Positions 1-9,262 of a stretch of 64,000 nt of DNA are shown here, one piece after another. The translations under genes and the position numbers were made by a program. The notes beneath the pieces were generated by a model. The model did no database searches, was not told where the DNA came from, and saw nothing but the letters and a program-made list of their open reading frames with translations. Each line of letters starts with the position of its first letter. Position 1 is the first letter of the stretch. Source of the stretch: Candidatus Altimarinota bacterium (GTDB lineage: Bacteria > Patescibacteriota > Gracilibacteria > BD1-5 > UBA6164); NCBI GenBank assembly GCA_020631485.1, contig JAHDHC010000001.1, forward strand, positions 60,915 through 124,914, read 5' to 3'.

Positions 1-321
1 GATTTCAATAAAGTATTTAGAAATGCTTTTTCAATGAAACAGAATTGAAAAACAAGTATCAGTGTAGATATCCCAGATTCATATAGGAAAAAACTTGATG
101 TATTTGAATATGATTTTCGAGATTTTATATGAATTAAATTGTTCGCAAAGATGAATATAATGCATTGAAAAATCGAATTAGAGAAATGAGAATCGCTTGA
201 AATTATTGATGTACAAAAAAAGGAAAATGGTAACGATTTGCTCATAATTGATATATGATGAGAGATTATAGAGCAAAGTGCAATGATATTTAGCGGAAAA
301 ATATTTGGTTCTTTAGAATAA
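1..321 (+). CDS. Partial hypothetical protein (C-terminal 106 residues)
   Basis: The frame is open from the window edge to TAA and contains seven TGA codons read as glycine. The start lies outside the window. The visible part alternates hydrophobic and charged residues (for example IEL, LEII, DLLIIDIGGEII) and looks like a mostly beta soluble protein. I see no catalytic motif and no membrane segment. It ends 65 bases before the small SSB-tailed gene and could be transcribed with it. Function unknown. Confidence 0.55.
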
Positions 322-386
322 GTATCTTTTGCAATTTGAGGACTCGTCACTAGAATAGGGAGGAATTATTTTTTTAATGATGTGAA

Positions 387-671
387 ATGGCACAATACGA
401 TAATACCAATAAAGGAGCACTGTGGAAAAAAACAGCAAAATCAGGACTTGAGTATATTTCTGGAAGACTCAATGTGGATGGAACAGACTACAATATATCT
501 GTTTTTAATAATGATAAACAGGGAAATGAAGCAAGACCAGATTTCAACATAGTAGTTGAGCCAGTTGATGGTCCTAACAGTTATAATGCAAACAATAATG
601 CTCCAGCAGCGCAACAGCAAAATAACGGAGCTGCAAATGATGAACTATCTATTGAAGATCTTCCATTTTAA
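387..671 (+). CDS. Small protein with SSB-like acidic C-terminal tip (DUF736-like, putative ssDNA-binding)
   Basis: 94 residues, preceded by a good ribosome site (GGGAGG at 358-363). The N-terminal half (NKGALWKKTAKSGLEYISG, then an ISVF strand and RPDFNIV) resembles small one-strand-barrel proteins of the DUF736 type, assigned from memory and tentative. A linker rich in Asn, Gln and Ala follows, and the protein ends DELSIEDLPF. In bacterial SSB a disordered linker ending in acidic residues and (I/L)PF is the docking tip for replication and repair partners, so this is probably a single-strand DNA-associated protein or an SSB mimic. All seven glycines use GGN codons and none uses TGA, unlike most neighbours. 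A terminator follows. Confidence 0.6.
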   Translation: MAQYDNTNKGALWKKTAKSGLEYISGRLNVDGTDYNISVFNNDKQGNEARPDFNIVVEPVDGPNSYNANNNAPAAQQQNNGAANDELSIEDLPF

Positions 672-689
672 GCATACAATTCTTTATTG

Positions 690-724
690 AGCTACAAGAT
701 CATGTTTTGATTTTGTAGCTTTTT
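690..724 (+). terminator. Intrinsic terminator after the SSB-tailed gene
   Basis: AGCTACAA at 690-697 pairs with TTGTAGCT at 713-720, with ATCA/TGAT pairing inside, and is followed by a T run. It lies 18 bases after the TAA stop. Confidence 0.7.
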
Positions 725-756
725 GTGTATTATAGCTTGTGCATAATTCATAATAT

Positions 757-790
757 AAAAAATATCTCAGAAATTTCTGAGATATTTTTT
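757..790 (-). terminator. Palindromic terminator downstream of tRNA-Leu (either strand)
   Basis: A near-perfect palindrome, AAAAATATCTCAGAAA mirrored by TTTCTGAGATATTTTT. It lies just past the 3' end of the minus-strand tRNA-Leu, so it most likely ends the tRNA transcript. The A and T tracts on both sides make it work in either direction. Confidence 0.6.
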
Positions 791-799
791 AGTTTTCTA

Positions 800-887
800 T
801 GGTGCGGAGGGAGGGACTTGAACCCTCACGCAAATAATTTGCACACGCCCCTCAAGCGTGCGTGTCTACCAATTTCACCACCACCGC
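800..887 (-). tRNA. tRNA-Leu(GAG)
   Basis: Class II tRNA with a long variable arm. The acceptor GCGGTGG (887-881) pairs with the 3' strand CCTCCGC; the discriminator is A and CCA is encoded (802-800). The anticodon loop TTGAGGG reads GAG, and the T-loop GTTCAAGTCC is standard. Tandem on the minus strand with tRNA-Phe, 98 bases away. Confidence 0.93.
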
Positions 888-985
888 ATAGTGATTTTAT
901 AACCCTAAAGCATAGCTGTTCACTTCGTTCAGTGCTATGTAAATTTTCTTCCGATACGCTATCGCTTATCGCAAGTGAAATTTAA

Positions 986-1060
<75 letters not shown>

Positions 1061-1182
1061 ATTTTTTAAAGCAGATGTATTATATAAAAAAAATCAGATA
1101 AGCAAATACTTTTTGGCATTTTCCCAAAAAATATATATAACTAAGAAGAATAGTTTTTATTTTGATTAAAAAGAAGAACTCA

Positions 1183-1425
1183 ATGAAAGTCGAAGTATGC
1201 ATGTGAAATAGCTGTAAATCAAAATTTAGTGAATATATAGTGAAGCGTTTACAAAATGATGCCAAAAAATTTGGATATAAAAAACTCGAGATTTGTGAAT
1301 GAACATGTATGTGAGAATGTAGAAAAGGCCCAAACATAAAAGTAAATAATTGAGATATCCAACATAGATCAGAGCCTGCAAAAGTCTCAAAAACAGTACA
1401 AAACGAACTCCTAAAGAAAAAATAA
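1183..1425 (+). CDS. Thioredoxin-like [2Fe-2S] ferredoxin
   Basis: 80 residues. The cysteine pattern C-x4-C near the start (VCMGNSC) and then CEGTCMGEC followed by KGPNIKVN matches the thioredoxin-fold [2Fe-2S] ferredoxin family, in which four cysteines hold the cluster. Four glycines are TGA codons, including both next to the cluster cysteines, so the gene is invisible with the standard code. Its stop overlaps the start of cysS (TAATG), implying co-translation. The electron-transfer partner is not evident. The first 120 bases after tRNA-Phe (1062-1182) hold only AT-rich sequence and the likely promoter. Confidence 0.8.
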
Positions 1426-3011
1426 TGAAAATATACAATACCCTCACAAAGCAAAAAGAAAACTTTAGTCCACTCAAGCAAGATGTCACCAAAATATACT
1501 ATTGTGGTCCAACACCCTATAACTACGCACATATCTGAAATCTGAAGTGTTATGTGGGAAATGATATAGTGGTCAGAACTCTGAAGTTTTTATGATACCC
1601 AGTGCAGACTGCTATGAATATAACGGATATAGATGACAAGAGTATCAGAGATTCTGTAGCTGCTGGAAAAACTCTCCTAGAGTTTACCCAGTATTATACT
1701 GAAGCATTTATGCAAGATATAGAGAAGCTCAAGATACTTAGAGCTGACAAAATTGATCCTATATCAAACCTGGTTTCAGAAATGGTCCGCATGATTAACA
1801 CGCTACTGAGAAGAGGCTTTGCCTATATTTCAGATGATGGAAGTGTGTATTATAATGTGCGTAGTTTTAAAAATTATGGAAAACTTGCACACTTAGATCT
1901 TGATGGGATGAAAGAGGGAGTCAGGATTGATAACGACGAATACGAAAAAGACAATGTCTGAGATTTTGCTCTTTGGAAAGCCTGGGACAAAGCTGATGGA
2001 GAGAACTTTTGGGAAGAAGAATTTGAAGATACGTGAATACGTCATCTTGAACTCGATTCAAGATCTAAAGATTCCGGATCAAGTCCGGAATGACAACCAG
2101 AGCCAGTTAAAAATTCAGTAACACTCAAATGACGTCCAGGTTGGCACATAGAGTGTAGTGCTTGTGCCATGAAACATCTATGACAGCAAATAGATATACA
2201 CATGTGAGGGATTGATCTCCTCTTTCCCCATCATCAAAATGAACTCGCACAAACAGAAGCATGTACAAGAAAGACTTTTTCAAAATATTGGGTACATCAC
2301 GGCCACCTCACTATAGATGGAGCAAAGATGTCTAAGTCAAAAAACAACTTCTACACCCTCAGAGACCTTGAAGAGAAATATTGTAAGCCCCTAACCCCTT
2401 TGTCAGGGGGAACTGCATCATCCCCTGATAAGGGGAATTGAGGGGTTAGTTCTGAACTTCTCTATCGTGCTGTAAGACTCAATTTCATAAATGGGAAATA
2501 CAGAGACAACATCGATTTTTCATACGAAAAAATAGAGAGCAATTTCAATACACTCAAATGAATTGATGAGACTTTTAAAACCCTGAAAAATTATGACTCT
2601 GATCTACAATGAGTAAGCAGAGAGTTTAGTGACTCTATGCAAGATGTGATCTATAATTTTACAGAAAGCTTGAGAGATGACTTCAATATCCCTGAAGCTC
2701 TTGCTGTGATGTTTGCCTTTCAGAAATTTGTAAATACGCATCTCAGAGATGGACTTCTATCCAGTGAAGAAAAAGAATCTGTCATCGATATGTATAAGAC
2801 CTTTGATTCGGTCTTTGCGATTATGGATTTTTCTATCTTTAATGAATCCGATGAAGAAATTCCAAGTAGTATAGAAGAGAAATTTGCAGCGAGAAATACC
2901 GCAAAAAAAGATAAAGATTTTGCAACAGCTGATAAATTGAGAGATGAGATTCTTGAAGCCTGATACAAGATCATTGATGACAGGCAGGGAAGTAGACTGG
3001 AAAGAGTGTAA
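1425..3011 (+). CDS. cysS: Cysteinyl-tRNA synthetase with two in-frame palindromic insertions
   Basis: Class I aminoacyl-tRNA synthetase that charges tRNA-Cys. The catalytic motifs are seen: the zinc/HIGH region [15 protein letters not shown] (about residues 22-36), the zinc-site cysteine in [13 protein letters not shown], and KMSKS followed by KNNF. The C-terminal region carries the usual IDDRQG-like end. At 528 residues it is longer than the usual roughly 460, and two of the extra pieces are recognisable DNA elements: 2040-2094 (residues about 206-224, paired GATTCCGGA/TCCGGAAT) and 2388-2450 (CTAACCCCT mirrored by AGGGGTTAG). Both keep the frame and lie outside catalytic motifs. Starts by overlap with the ferredoxin gene. 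Confidence 0.95.
2040..2094 (+). repeat. Palindromic element in frame inside cysS (type 1)
   Basis: Two adjacent hairpins: TCTTGA..TCAAGA (2043-2064 region) and ATTCCGGA..TCCGGAAT. It is read through as about 19 residues between EDTGIRH and QPEPV, just before the conserved GWHIEC block. The sequence type (TTCCGGATCAAGTCCGGAA) resembles dispersed palindromes seen in other bacteria, and its base composition is richer in GC than the host gene. Confidence 0.75.
2388..2450 (+). repeat. Palindromic element in frame inside cysS (type 2, CCCCTAACCCC)
   Basis: A long inverted repeat with ends CTAACCCCT and AGGGGTTAG and an inner CCCCTGATAAGGGG hairpin. It is translated as about 21 residues just after the KMSKS loop helix (DLEEKY) and before [10 protein letters not shown], with one TGA glycine inside. 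The same CCCC-TAACCCC core recurs at 3600, 8757, 46987 and 47939. Confidence 0.78.
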
Positions 3012-3156
3012 TTTTAAAAAATATATTCTAAGACTCACTCACATTTTTATGCTACTAGCCTGATTAAGTGGTTCTTGGAATGCAAACTTGTTCAGAAAAT
3101 TTGCAAAAAAATGGATAAATGAACTTCTCACGGATGGGAAGGGGAGGAAAGATAGA

Positions 3157-3184
3157 GGTTCCACTGAGGTGGGGCCTTTTTTAT
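3157..3184 (+). terminator. Intrinsic terminator after cysS
   Basis: GGTTCCAC, loop TGAG, GTGGGGCC, then six T. The stem includes two G-U pairs. The stretch from the cysS stop to the next start (3012-3258) otherwise holds no convincing gene. Confidence 0.65.
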
Positions 3185-3258
3185 ATGCCTTAAATTTTAT
3201 TTAAGGTTGATTAAAGTCTCATGGGATATATTATAAAAAATAATACTAAAAAAGATAT

Positions 3259-5355
3259 ATGAACTTTGACTATGATGTTGCAGTAATCTGATCTGGCTCT
3301 GGAGGTCTTACTGTATCGATTGGACTTGCAGCAGCAGGGAAGAAGGTTGCACTTATTGAAAAATGACTGATTGGAGGAGATTGTACAAACTACGGTTGTG
3401 TACCCTCTAAGGCACTCATCGATATAGCAAAAAACGGAAAATATACGAGTGTCTCTGATGCATTGGTGCAAGTTCGAAAGAGAAGAAAAAACATACAAGA
3501 TGAGGAAACACCAGACAAGATTGAAGCTCATGGTATGAAAGTCATCCAATGATTTGCCAGTTTCAAAGATGATCATACACTTCATATTTCTCCATCAGAC
3601 CTCACCCCCAACTCCTCCCCTTCGGAGGAGAAGTGAAATTGTAATACAATCACTGCTCAAAACATAATCATTTCTACTGGGAGTCATCCCCGTTTTTGTG
3701 ACGGACTTGAGGATCTTAAGAAAGAGAAAATTCTCACGAACGAATCGATTTTTGAGCTTGATGAGAATATAAAAAAATTGCTAGTGCTATGAGGAGGATA
3801 CATAGGCTGTGAACTTGCAGAAAGTTTCCAGAATCTCTGAGTAGAAGTGACACTCATTCAGAGAAATAGTCATCTTATACCAAGAGAAGAAAAAGAGGCA
3901 AGTGAGACACTTAAAAGTATCTTTGAATCAAAATGAATGCGAGTACTCACAGATACGTTCATTGTGTCATCAGATGGATCGAGCTTGACTGTGAAATATA
4001 AAAGTTCTGGAAAAACAGAAAACCTAGATTTTGATAAAGTCCTTCTAGCTCTTGGGAGATCCGCAAATATTGATGGACTCAAGCTTGAGAATGCTGCAAT
4101 AGAATTTTCAGAAAAATGAATCCAAGTTGATCGATATAATAGAACAAATAAAAAACATATCTATGCCATCTGAGATTGCGTGAGTGAAAATCCACAGTTT
4201 ACTCACTGGGCAAATAATGAAGGGAGAGGAGTAGTGAGGAATATCTTGCTTCCATTTCCAAAGTCTACTACGAGAAAGGCAGTATTACCGGCTGTACTCT
4301 ATACAAATCTCGAAGTAGCAAGAGTAGGGAAGAGCTCCTCTGATCTTGAGAAAAAGTATGGATCTGAGTGATATGTTACTAAAAAAATGGACTTTTCTGC
4401 AAACGACAGGAGTAAGCTTACTGAGGATGAAATAGGTTTTGTTATGATTCACTTTGCAAGGATTTCAGGGAAGATACTCTGAGCAACCGTTATGTGAAAA
4501 TGAGCCGGAGAGATGATCTCTATAATAACGACTGCCATGCAAAACAAAACATCAGCCTACAAACTTGCAAAAGTAGTATTTCCATACCCTGTAAAATCAG
4601 AACTGATCAAAAAAGTATGTGACTCGTATGTGTTATACACACTTACAAATATAAAATCAGAGATATGATACTTCTTTCGCTCAAATATTCTTCAGATAAG
4701 TGTCGCCATTCTGTGGATAAGTCTATTTGTTATTTTTACTATTTATAAAAATACTACATGACTGAGTGTGGAAGAACTCTTTTTTCAAATGTATAACTTT
4801 ATAGTATCAAGTGCTATTTTTGGACCATTTTTATTTATCATCGCCTATGTAATACGTCCTCTATTGCTTCTCCCAGGATCTCTTGCGACGATCATGGCAT
4901 GAGCACTTTTTGGATTTTGACCAGGCTTGTTGTATCTGCTTATTGGAGCAATTATCAGCGCTGATTTTTTCTATATATTATGAAGGATATTCTGAAAAAA
5001 AATGCTGCATGAAGAAGGCACTGGACTCATATCATCACTCAAGTCCAAGAGCGATCAGAGCCCTTTTATGGCGATACTCATGACGAGATTATTATTTCTT
5101 CCATATGATTTGATCAATATAGCATCTTGAGTGTTAAAGGTAGATTTCAAAGCCTTTAATCTCGCTACACTTATAGGGATTATTCCAGGTTCAGCAGTTT
5201 TTGTTTATGCTGGAACAGCATTTTACGGACAAGAAATCACATCTTTTTCAGATATATGAGAAAACATAGACATCTCCACACTTTTTATCGCCTGAGTTGC
5301 CTTTGTCCTCATAAGCTTCTGAGCAAAATACCTCAAGAAAAAATACGGAAAATAA
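3259..5355 (+). CDS. FAD-dependent disulfide reductase fused to a C-terminal VTT/TVP38 membrane domain
   Basis: 698 residues. Residues 1-460 form a pyridine nucleotide-disulfide oxidoreductase of the dihydrolipoamide dehydrogenase/mercuric reductase group: FAD loop VIGSGSGGL, redox-active pair in GGDCTNYGCVPSKAL, NAD loop LGGGYIGCELAE, FAD-contact block YAIGDC, and a dimerisation domain without the usual HxxxxE, giving instead FPYP. From about 490 to the end there are five or six membrane segments with a glycine-rich GALFGFGPGLLY stretch typical of VTT/DedA-like TVP38 proteins. Such reductase-VTT pairings are known, but the domain order here is reductase first. A palindromic element at 3600-3637 is translated inside the FAD domain. 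The real substrate is unknown. Confidence 0.85.
3600..3637 (+). repeat. Palindromic element in frame inside the reductase gene
   Basis: Hairpin ACTCCTCCCC-TTCGGAGGAG preceded by CTCACCCC, related to the element in trmB. It is translated as roughly LTPNSSPSEEKGN between a beta strand (TLHISPSD) and the conserved IIISTGS strand. Confidence 0.65.
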
Positions 5356-5433
5356 AAGAATAATTTCCATATTTTTGTTACAGCGACTGATATGTGTTAT
5401 AGTTGTAGTCCACATTCAATTTTTGAGTAAATT

Positions 5434-5736
5434 ATGAAAAAGTATTCAGCCGCAGCGCTTGTAATATTTTCTGTGCTTTTTTTCAGTTCGGCGAGTGCCG
5501 AAAATTTGGTCTACATGCTCGATGAAAAAGTAGGTATTTTAGTTCCGATAAAAGATGGGACGACTACCATCGTCGAAGAATTTGCTGGTAATTTAACGAT
5601 TACCGGCCCAACCGGGACAACTGAGATCCGCAAAGGACCTCATGGTCGTAGTAGCCTAGTAATCATCAGCCCAAATGGGACGACTGAGATCCGCAAAGGT
5701 CTTAATGGTCGCAATTTAACAATTGAAAAAAAATAA
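5434..5736 (+). CDS. Small exported protein with a duplicated TTEIRKG motif
   Basis: 100 residues with a clear signal peptide (MKKYSAAALVIFSVLFF, cleavage probably after SASA). The mature part contains two copies of a G-T-T-E-I-R-K-G-x-x-G-R motif about 26 residues apart, encoded by nearly identical DNA (5620-5650 and 5678-5708), so it arose by internal duplication. It has ten glycines and none is TGA, and it uses more GC-rich codons than its neighbours. An isolated unit: a promoter-like TTGTTA..TATAGT lies upstream at about 5376-5403 and a terminator follows. No family recognised; a small surface or periplasmic beta-repeat protein is possible. Confidence 0.65.
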   Translation: MKKYSAAALVIFSVLFFSSASAENLVYMLDEKVGILVPIKDGTTTIVEEFAGNLTITGPTGTTEIRKGPHGRSSLVIISPNGTTEIRKGLNGRNLTIEKK

Positions 5737-5763
5737 CATTTTTTTCTCCAGAATGTTGGAGTT

Positions 5764-5791
5764 GATATCTCCTTTTTAGGAGATATTTTTT
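5764..5791 (+). terminator. Intrinsic terminator
   Basis: ATATCTCC (5765-5772) pairs with GGAGATAT (5779-5786), then a T run. It ends the small exported protein gene. The rest of 5792-5986 holds no gene I can support. Confidence 0.75.
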
Positions 5792-5986
5792 AAAGTGTAT
5801 AAATCAAGAACCAAAGTTTTTGATTTTTTAGTTTTTTCTTGTAGTATATCTCCGAAGTTAAAAATTCATCTCATAAAAATCATATATATGTATAAAGCAT
5901 ATAGAGTAATTATCTAGATACAATCCACATGTATCTAGAGCCTAGTCCTTCCAGATTATTTCAGGGAGAACACTAATTTTTTGTTT

Positions 5987-7726
5987 ATGAAAAATAGAAC
6001 TAATTGGGATCGAGTAAAAAAATATTTTTCTCTTGTGCCATTAAGAAAAATAAAGTATACAAAACTTGCATTTGTATGATTTATTGGATGAATCAATTGA
6101 GTAATTCATGTTTTGTTTTTAGAAAGAGTGGTACATTTTCTCGAAGCAAATAAAACTGAATCATTTCAAACCACTATTCTAGTATATTTATCTTATATAT
6201 TGGTATATGAGTGTGTAAACTTTTCTGTGAGAAAATGGTGATGGGTGGAAACAGAGATGCTCTCAGGCTGAGATATCGATAATGTATATTTGAGAAAATA
6301 TATTATTCTTGATAATAATGAAATTGAGAAAATTTGAACTGGAAAACTAGTTGGAATTATAAATGAGTGAAGAATTACTTGGCTGATGTCTATGACTGAT
6401 GTTTTTATGATGGGTATAAGTTTTATAATATCTATTATTTTTACGTTTTTTATGATATCAAGAGTGAGTATAATGTATGCTTTTGCTTTTATTATTTTAT
6501 TTTTTTGTATTTTATTCTACTGTTATTATGTGAATACATACATGACTATATGACGCACAAAAAGATATCATTTATACAATGATAGACTCAAACAATTCGT
6601 AAAAGTTTTAATGAGCAAAAACGAAATATTGCAATCATGAAAGATAAACCAAGAATGAGCTTTTTTTTCTCAACATGCAATTGACCTAAAAAAGATTAAT
6701 CAGGACATGGGGATATATAGAAAGCTCTTAAGGTCTACACCTATATTTATAATGAGTCTCATACTTTGTTGAATATTTTATGTGTGATGAATACGAGTTA
6801 TCGCATGAGATATGACCCTTGGGGCTCTTGTATGAGTCACAGGTACAATTATAATTATGCAAAAATCAATTGTAGAATTTGTGAATTTTTTCGTAAAGAT
6901 GACAAAAGATTTCATGAAAATTGAAAAAATGTGGGATTTTTTCGAGGAAACTCCAGAGCTTGAGGGGTATGACACTTGAAAAGATTTCCAATATAAAAAG
7001 TGAGATATCCAAATAGAGAAGGTATCTTTTTGATATGATGATTCTGGGAAAGTCTTTGATAATTTTGATATAGAGTTAGAGGGCTGAAAAATCTATGCAT
7101 TTGTATGAGCAAGTTGAGGAGGGAAAACAACACTTGCAAAGTTGATATCTGGATATCTGAGACATGATACTTGAAAGATTGTCATAGATGGTCAAGATTT
7201 GCAAGAAGTGTCACTCAAAAGTTATTATCAAAATATATGATATCTCACACAAGAACCAAGTGTATTTGATGGCTCTATCATCGATAATTTGTGATATGCA
7301 CTTGAAAAAACTATTGACGAAGCGCAATTAGCAGAAGTTTTGAAAATGAGTAAATGCGAATTTATCTATGATTTTAAAGACTGAATTAATACTGAAATCT
7401 GAGAAAGATGAGTTCGACTTTCCTGAGGACAAAAGCAACGTCTCGCTATAGCAAAGATTATGCTAAAAGATCCAAAGATAATAATCCTTGACGAACCAAC
7501 ATCAGCGCTTGATAGCTTTTCAGAAGAGCAAATAAGCTATGCTATGAACAATTTATTTATCTGAAGAACCGTGATTGTGATAGCGCATAGACTCCAAACA
7601 GTAAAGCACGCAGATAAAATATTCGTTTTTGAAAATGGTGAGATCGTAGAACAATGAAACCACAATGAACTGATTATAAAAAACGGTATCTACAATAAAA
7701 TGCTCGAGCTACAAAGTTGATTTTAA
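5987..7726 (+). CDS. ABC transporter, exporter-type half transporter (membrane domain fused to ATPase)
   Basis: 579 residues. The N-terminal 330 contain about six hydrophobic segments of the type-1 exporter fold. The ATPase domain follows with Walker A GASGGGKTT (its first glycine and one inner glycine are TGA), Q-loop YLTQEP, signature LSGGQKQR, Walker [13 protein letters not shown] and the H-loop IAHRL. One polypeptide of this kind normally forms a homodimer or pairs with a second half, and none is adjacent. The substrate cannot be inferred. It stands alone, 195 bases after the preceding terminator and 64 bases before the CYTH gene. Confidence 0.9.
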
Positions 7727-7790
7727 TATAGAAGCATTCTGCTTTTAGAAATTAATAAATTATGACTTTATATTTTAATCATGGATAGAT

Positions 7791-8363
7791 ATGAAAATAG
7801 AGTTTGAAGTGGTATTTGCTCCTGTTGATAGGGAGGTATTGCGCGAGAAAATACGAGGAATATGATGAATTTGTACTAAGAAAAATACGCTCATGAAGCG
7901 AGTAGTGTTTGAAAATCCTGAGGATCCAAAACATTCATTTCTGAGACTGAGAGACGAGTGATGAAAAATCACGTGTTGTTTGAAAGTAGAAAATAGTGGG
8001 CAAAAACATATAGAGTCAGTGAGAGAATTTGAGACTGAGGTACAGGATCTAGAAGTTATGAGGCAGATATTTCTCCAGCTATGAATTCGCGAAAAAGCAT
8101 ATCAAGAGACTTGTAGAGAGATATGGGAAATTCCGGGTGAGATAGAGTTTATGATAGATGAATGGCCAGGAATGAAGCCATTCATAGAGATAGAGTGAAA
8201 GGATGAGCAGAGTGTAAAAAAGTATGCGTGATTATTGTGATTTGATTATGATAGAGCGATTTTCTGAACAGTTGGGGAAGTATATAAAAGTCAGTTATGA
8301 GTAGATATTTCCTATGTAAATACTCTTCCTGAGATTACATTTGATAATCCAGTAAAAAAATAA
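7791..8363 (+). CDS. CYTH-domain protein (class IV adenylate cyclase/triphosphatase type)
   Basis: 190 residues covering a single CYTH barrel: the N-terminal strand IEFEVVF corresponds to the ExExK motif, but the lysine position holds a hydrophobic residue; next come FLRLRDEGG, CLKVE, EIEFMIDEWPG and FIEIEGKDE, all typical acidic or basic tunnel strands. CYTH enzymes act on triphosphates (cAMP synthesis, thiamine triphosphate, inorganic triphosphate); the exact substrate is not predictable. The start at 7791 is chosen because the ATG at 7781 is out of frame. Confidence 0.8.
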
Positions 8364-8439
8364 ATTTGTAATTTTCGATATATGCTATTTACTGTAAACT
8401 ATTTACAGTAAATATTACGATTCATATTAAAGATACACA

Positions 8440-9180
8440 ATGCCAAACAATCCATACATAGACCTTGTAAAAGATCACGAGCATATTTTCTATAAACCAG
8501 AAGATCTCCATTGACATGCAGGGAAATGGGATAAATATTTTGGAAATTCTCAAGACCTGTATCTTGAGATAGGGACAGGTCTTGGGAATTTTTTTTCAAA
8601 GCAAGTATCTGAGAATCCTGATAAAAACTATATATGAATGGAGATTAGATACAAGCGTTTGTACCAAACAGCAGAAAAATGCCTCTGAAATAAGTCAAAT
8701 TACTCTCAATCTCAAACCTTGAGCTCCAAAATGCTCACCTCTCACTTCTCTGATAAACCTCACCCCCAGCTCCTCTCCTCAAAGAGGGGGGAGTATTGAG
8801 AGAATTTTCTTCTTTTGAAAGAATTTGGTCAAAAAATCTCTCAGATATTTGGATCATGAGAACTCAGCTGATCGTACATATTTTTCCCAGATCCATGGGC
8901 TCGCAAAAAATCACAACTCAAAAATAGACTTTTGCAGAGATCTTTTCTCATAGATTTGTATAGTACTACAAAAGATTCTGGAACATGCATTATCAAAACC
9001 GATCACAGAGGATATTTTGATTTCTTGCTTGAAGAACTCCAGCATACTAAGTGGAAGCAAATATATATAAGTTACGATTTTGAATCAGAACCAGAGTTTC
9101 AAAATGCTGAAACAACTGAGTTTCAGCAGTTATTTCGTGGTCAAGATCAGAAGATCCATCATATAGAACTACAAAAATAA
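8440..9180 (+). CDS. trmB: tRNA (guanine-N7)-methyltransferase with in-frame palindromic insertion
   Basis: 246 residues. S-adenosylmethionine motif LEIGTGLGNFF, then GMEIRYKRLY, and the conserved YIFFPDPWARKKSQLKNRLL block that marks TrmB, which makes m7G46 in tRNA. The end (DFESEPEFQ..F) fits the C-terminal region. An insertion of about 40 residues lies between the second SAM strand region and FPDPW; the core of its DNA (8757-8800) is a CCCCAGCTCCTCTCC/AGAGGGGGGAG palindrome shared with other genes here, and the remaining SQSQTLSSKM-type filler is low in complexity. This insertion sits where NNA(D/E)-type adenine-binding residues normally occur, so adenine binding may be altered. Confidence 0.88.
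8757..8800 (+). repeat. Palindromic element in frame inside trmB
   Basis: CTCACCCCCAGCTCCTCTCC followed by AAAGAGGGGGGAG forms a hairpin of the same family as that at 3600. It is read through as about 14 residues (around PHPQLLSSKRGEYG). Confidence 0.7.
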
Positions 9181-9192
9181 TCATCTCAGAAA

Positions 9193-9228
9193 AAAGCTAT
9201 CTATTTGCAAATAGATAGCTTTTTTTTA
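9193..9228 (+). terminator. Intrinsic terminator after trmB
   Basis: AAAGCTATCTATTTG mirrored by CAAATAGATAGCTTT, then a T run. It is 12 bases past the stop. Confidence 0.8.
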
Positions 9229-9262
9229 TAATTCTGCCTGAGATTAATTTTAAACAATAGAT

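Noticed and set aside
1080..1532. 150-residue minus-strand frame
   Set aside because: It lies exactly opposite the [2Fe-2S] ferredoxin and the start of cysS, has a Phe/Leu-rich shadow composition and no family motif.
1602..2121. cysS split into several genes by TGA or a frameshift
   Set aside because: Reading TGA as glycine restores one frame with all catalytic motifs in order; no indel is needed.
3049..3204. 51-residue frame between cysS and the reductase
   Set aside because: It runs through the terminator hairpin at 3157-3184 and has no ribosome site or family match.
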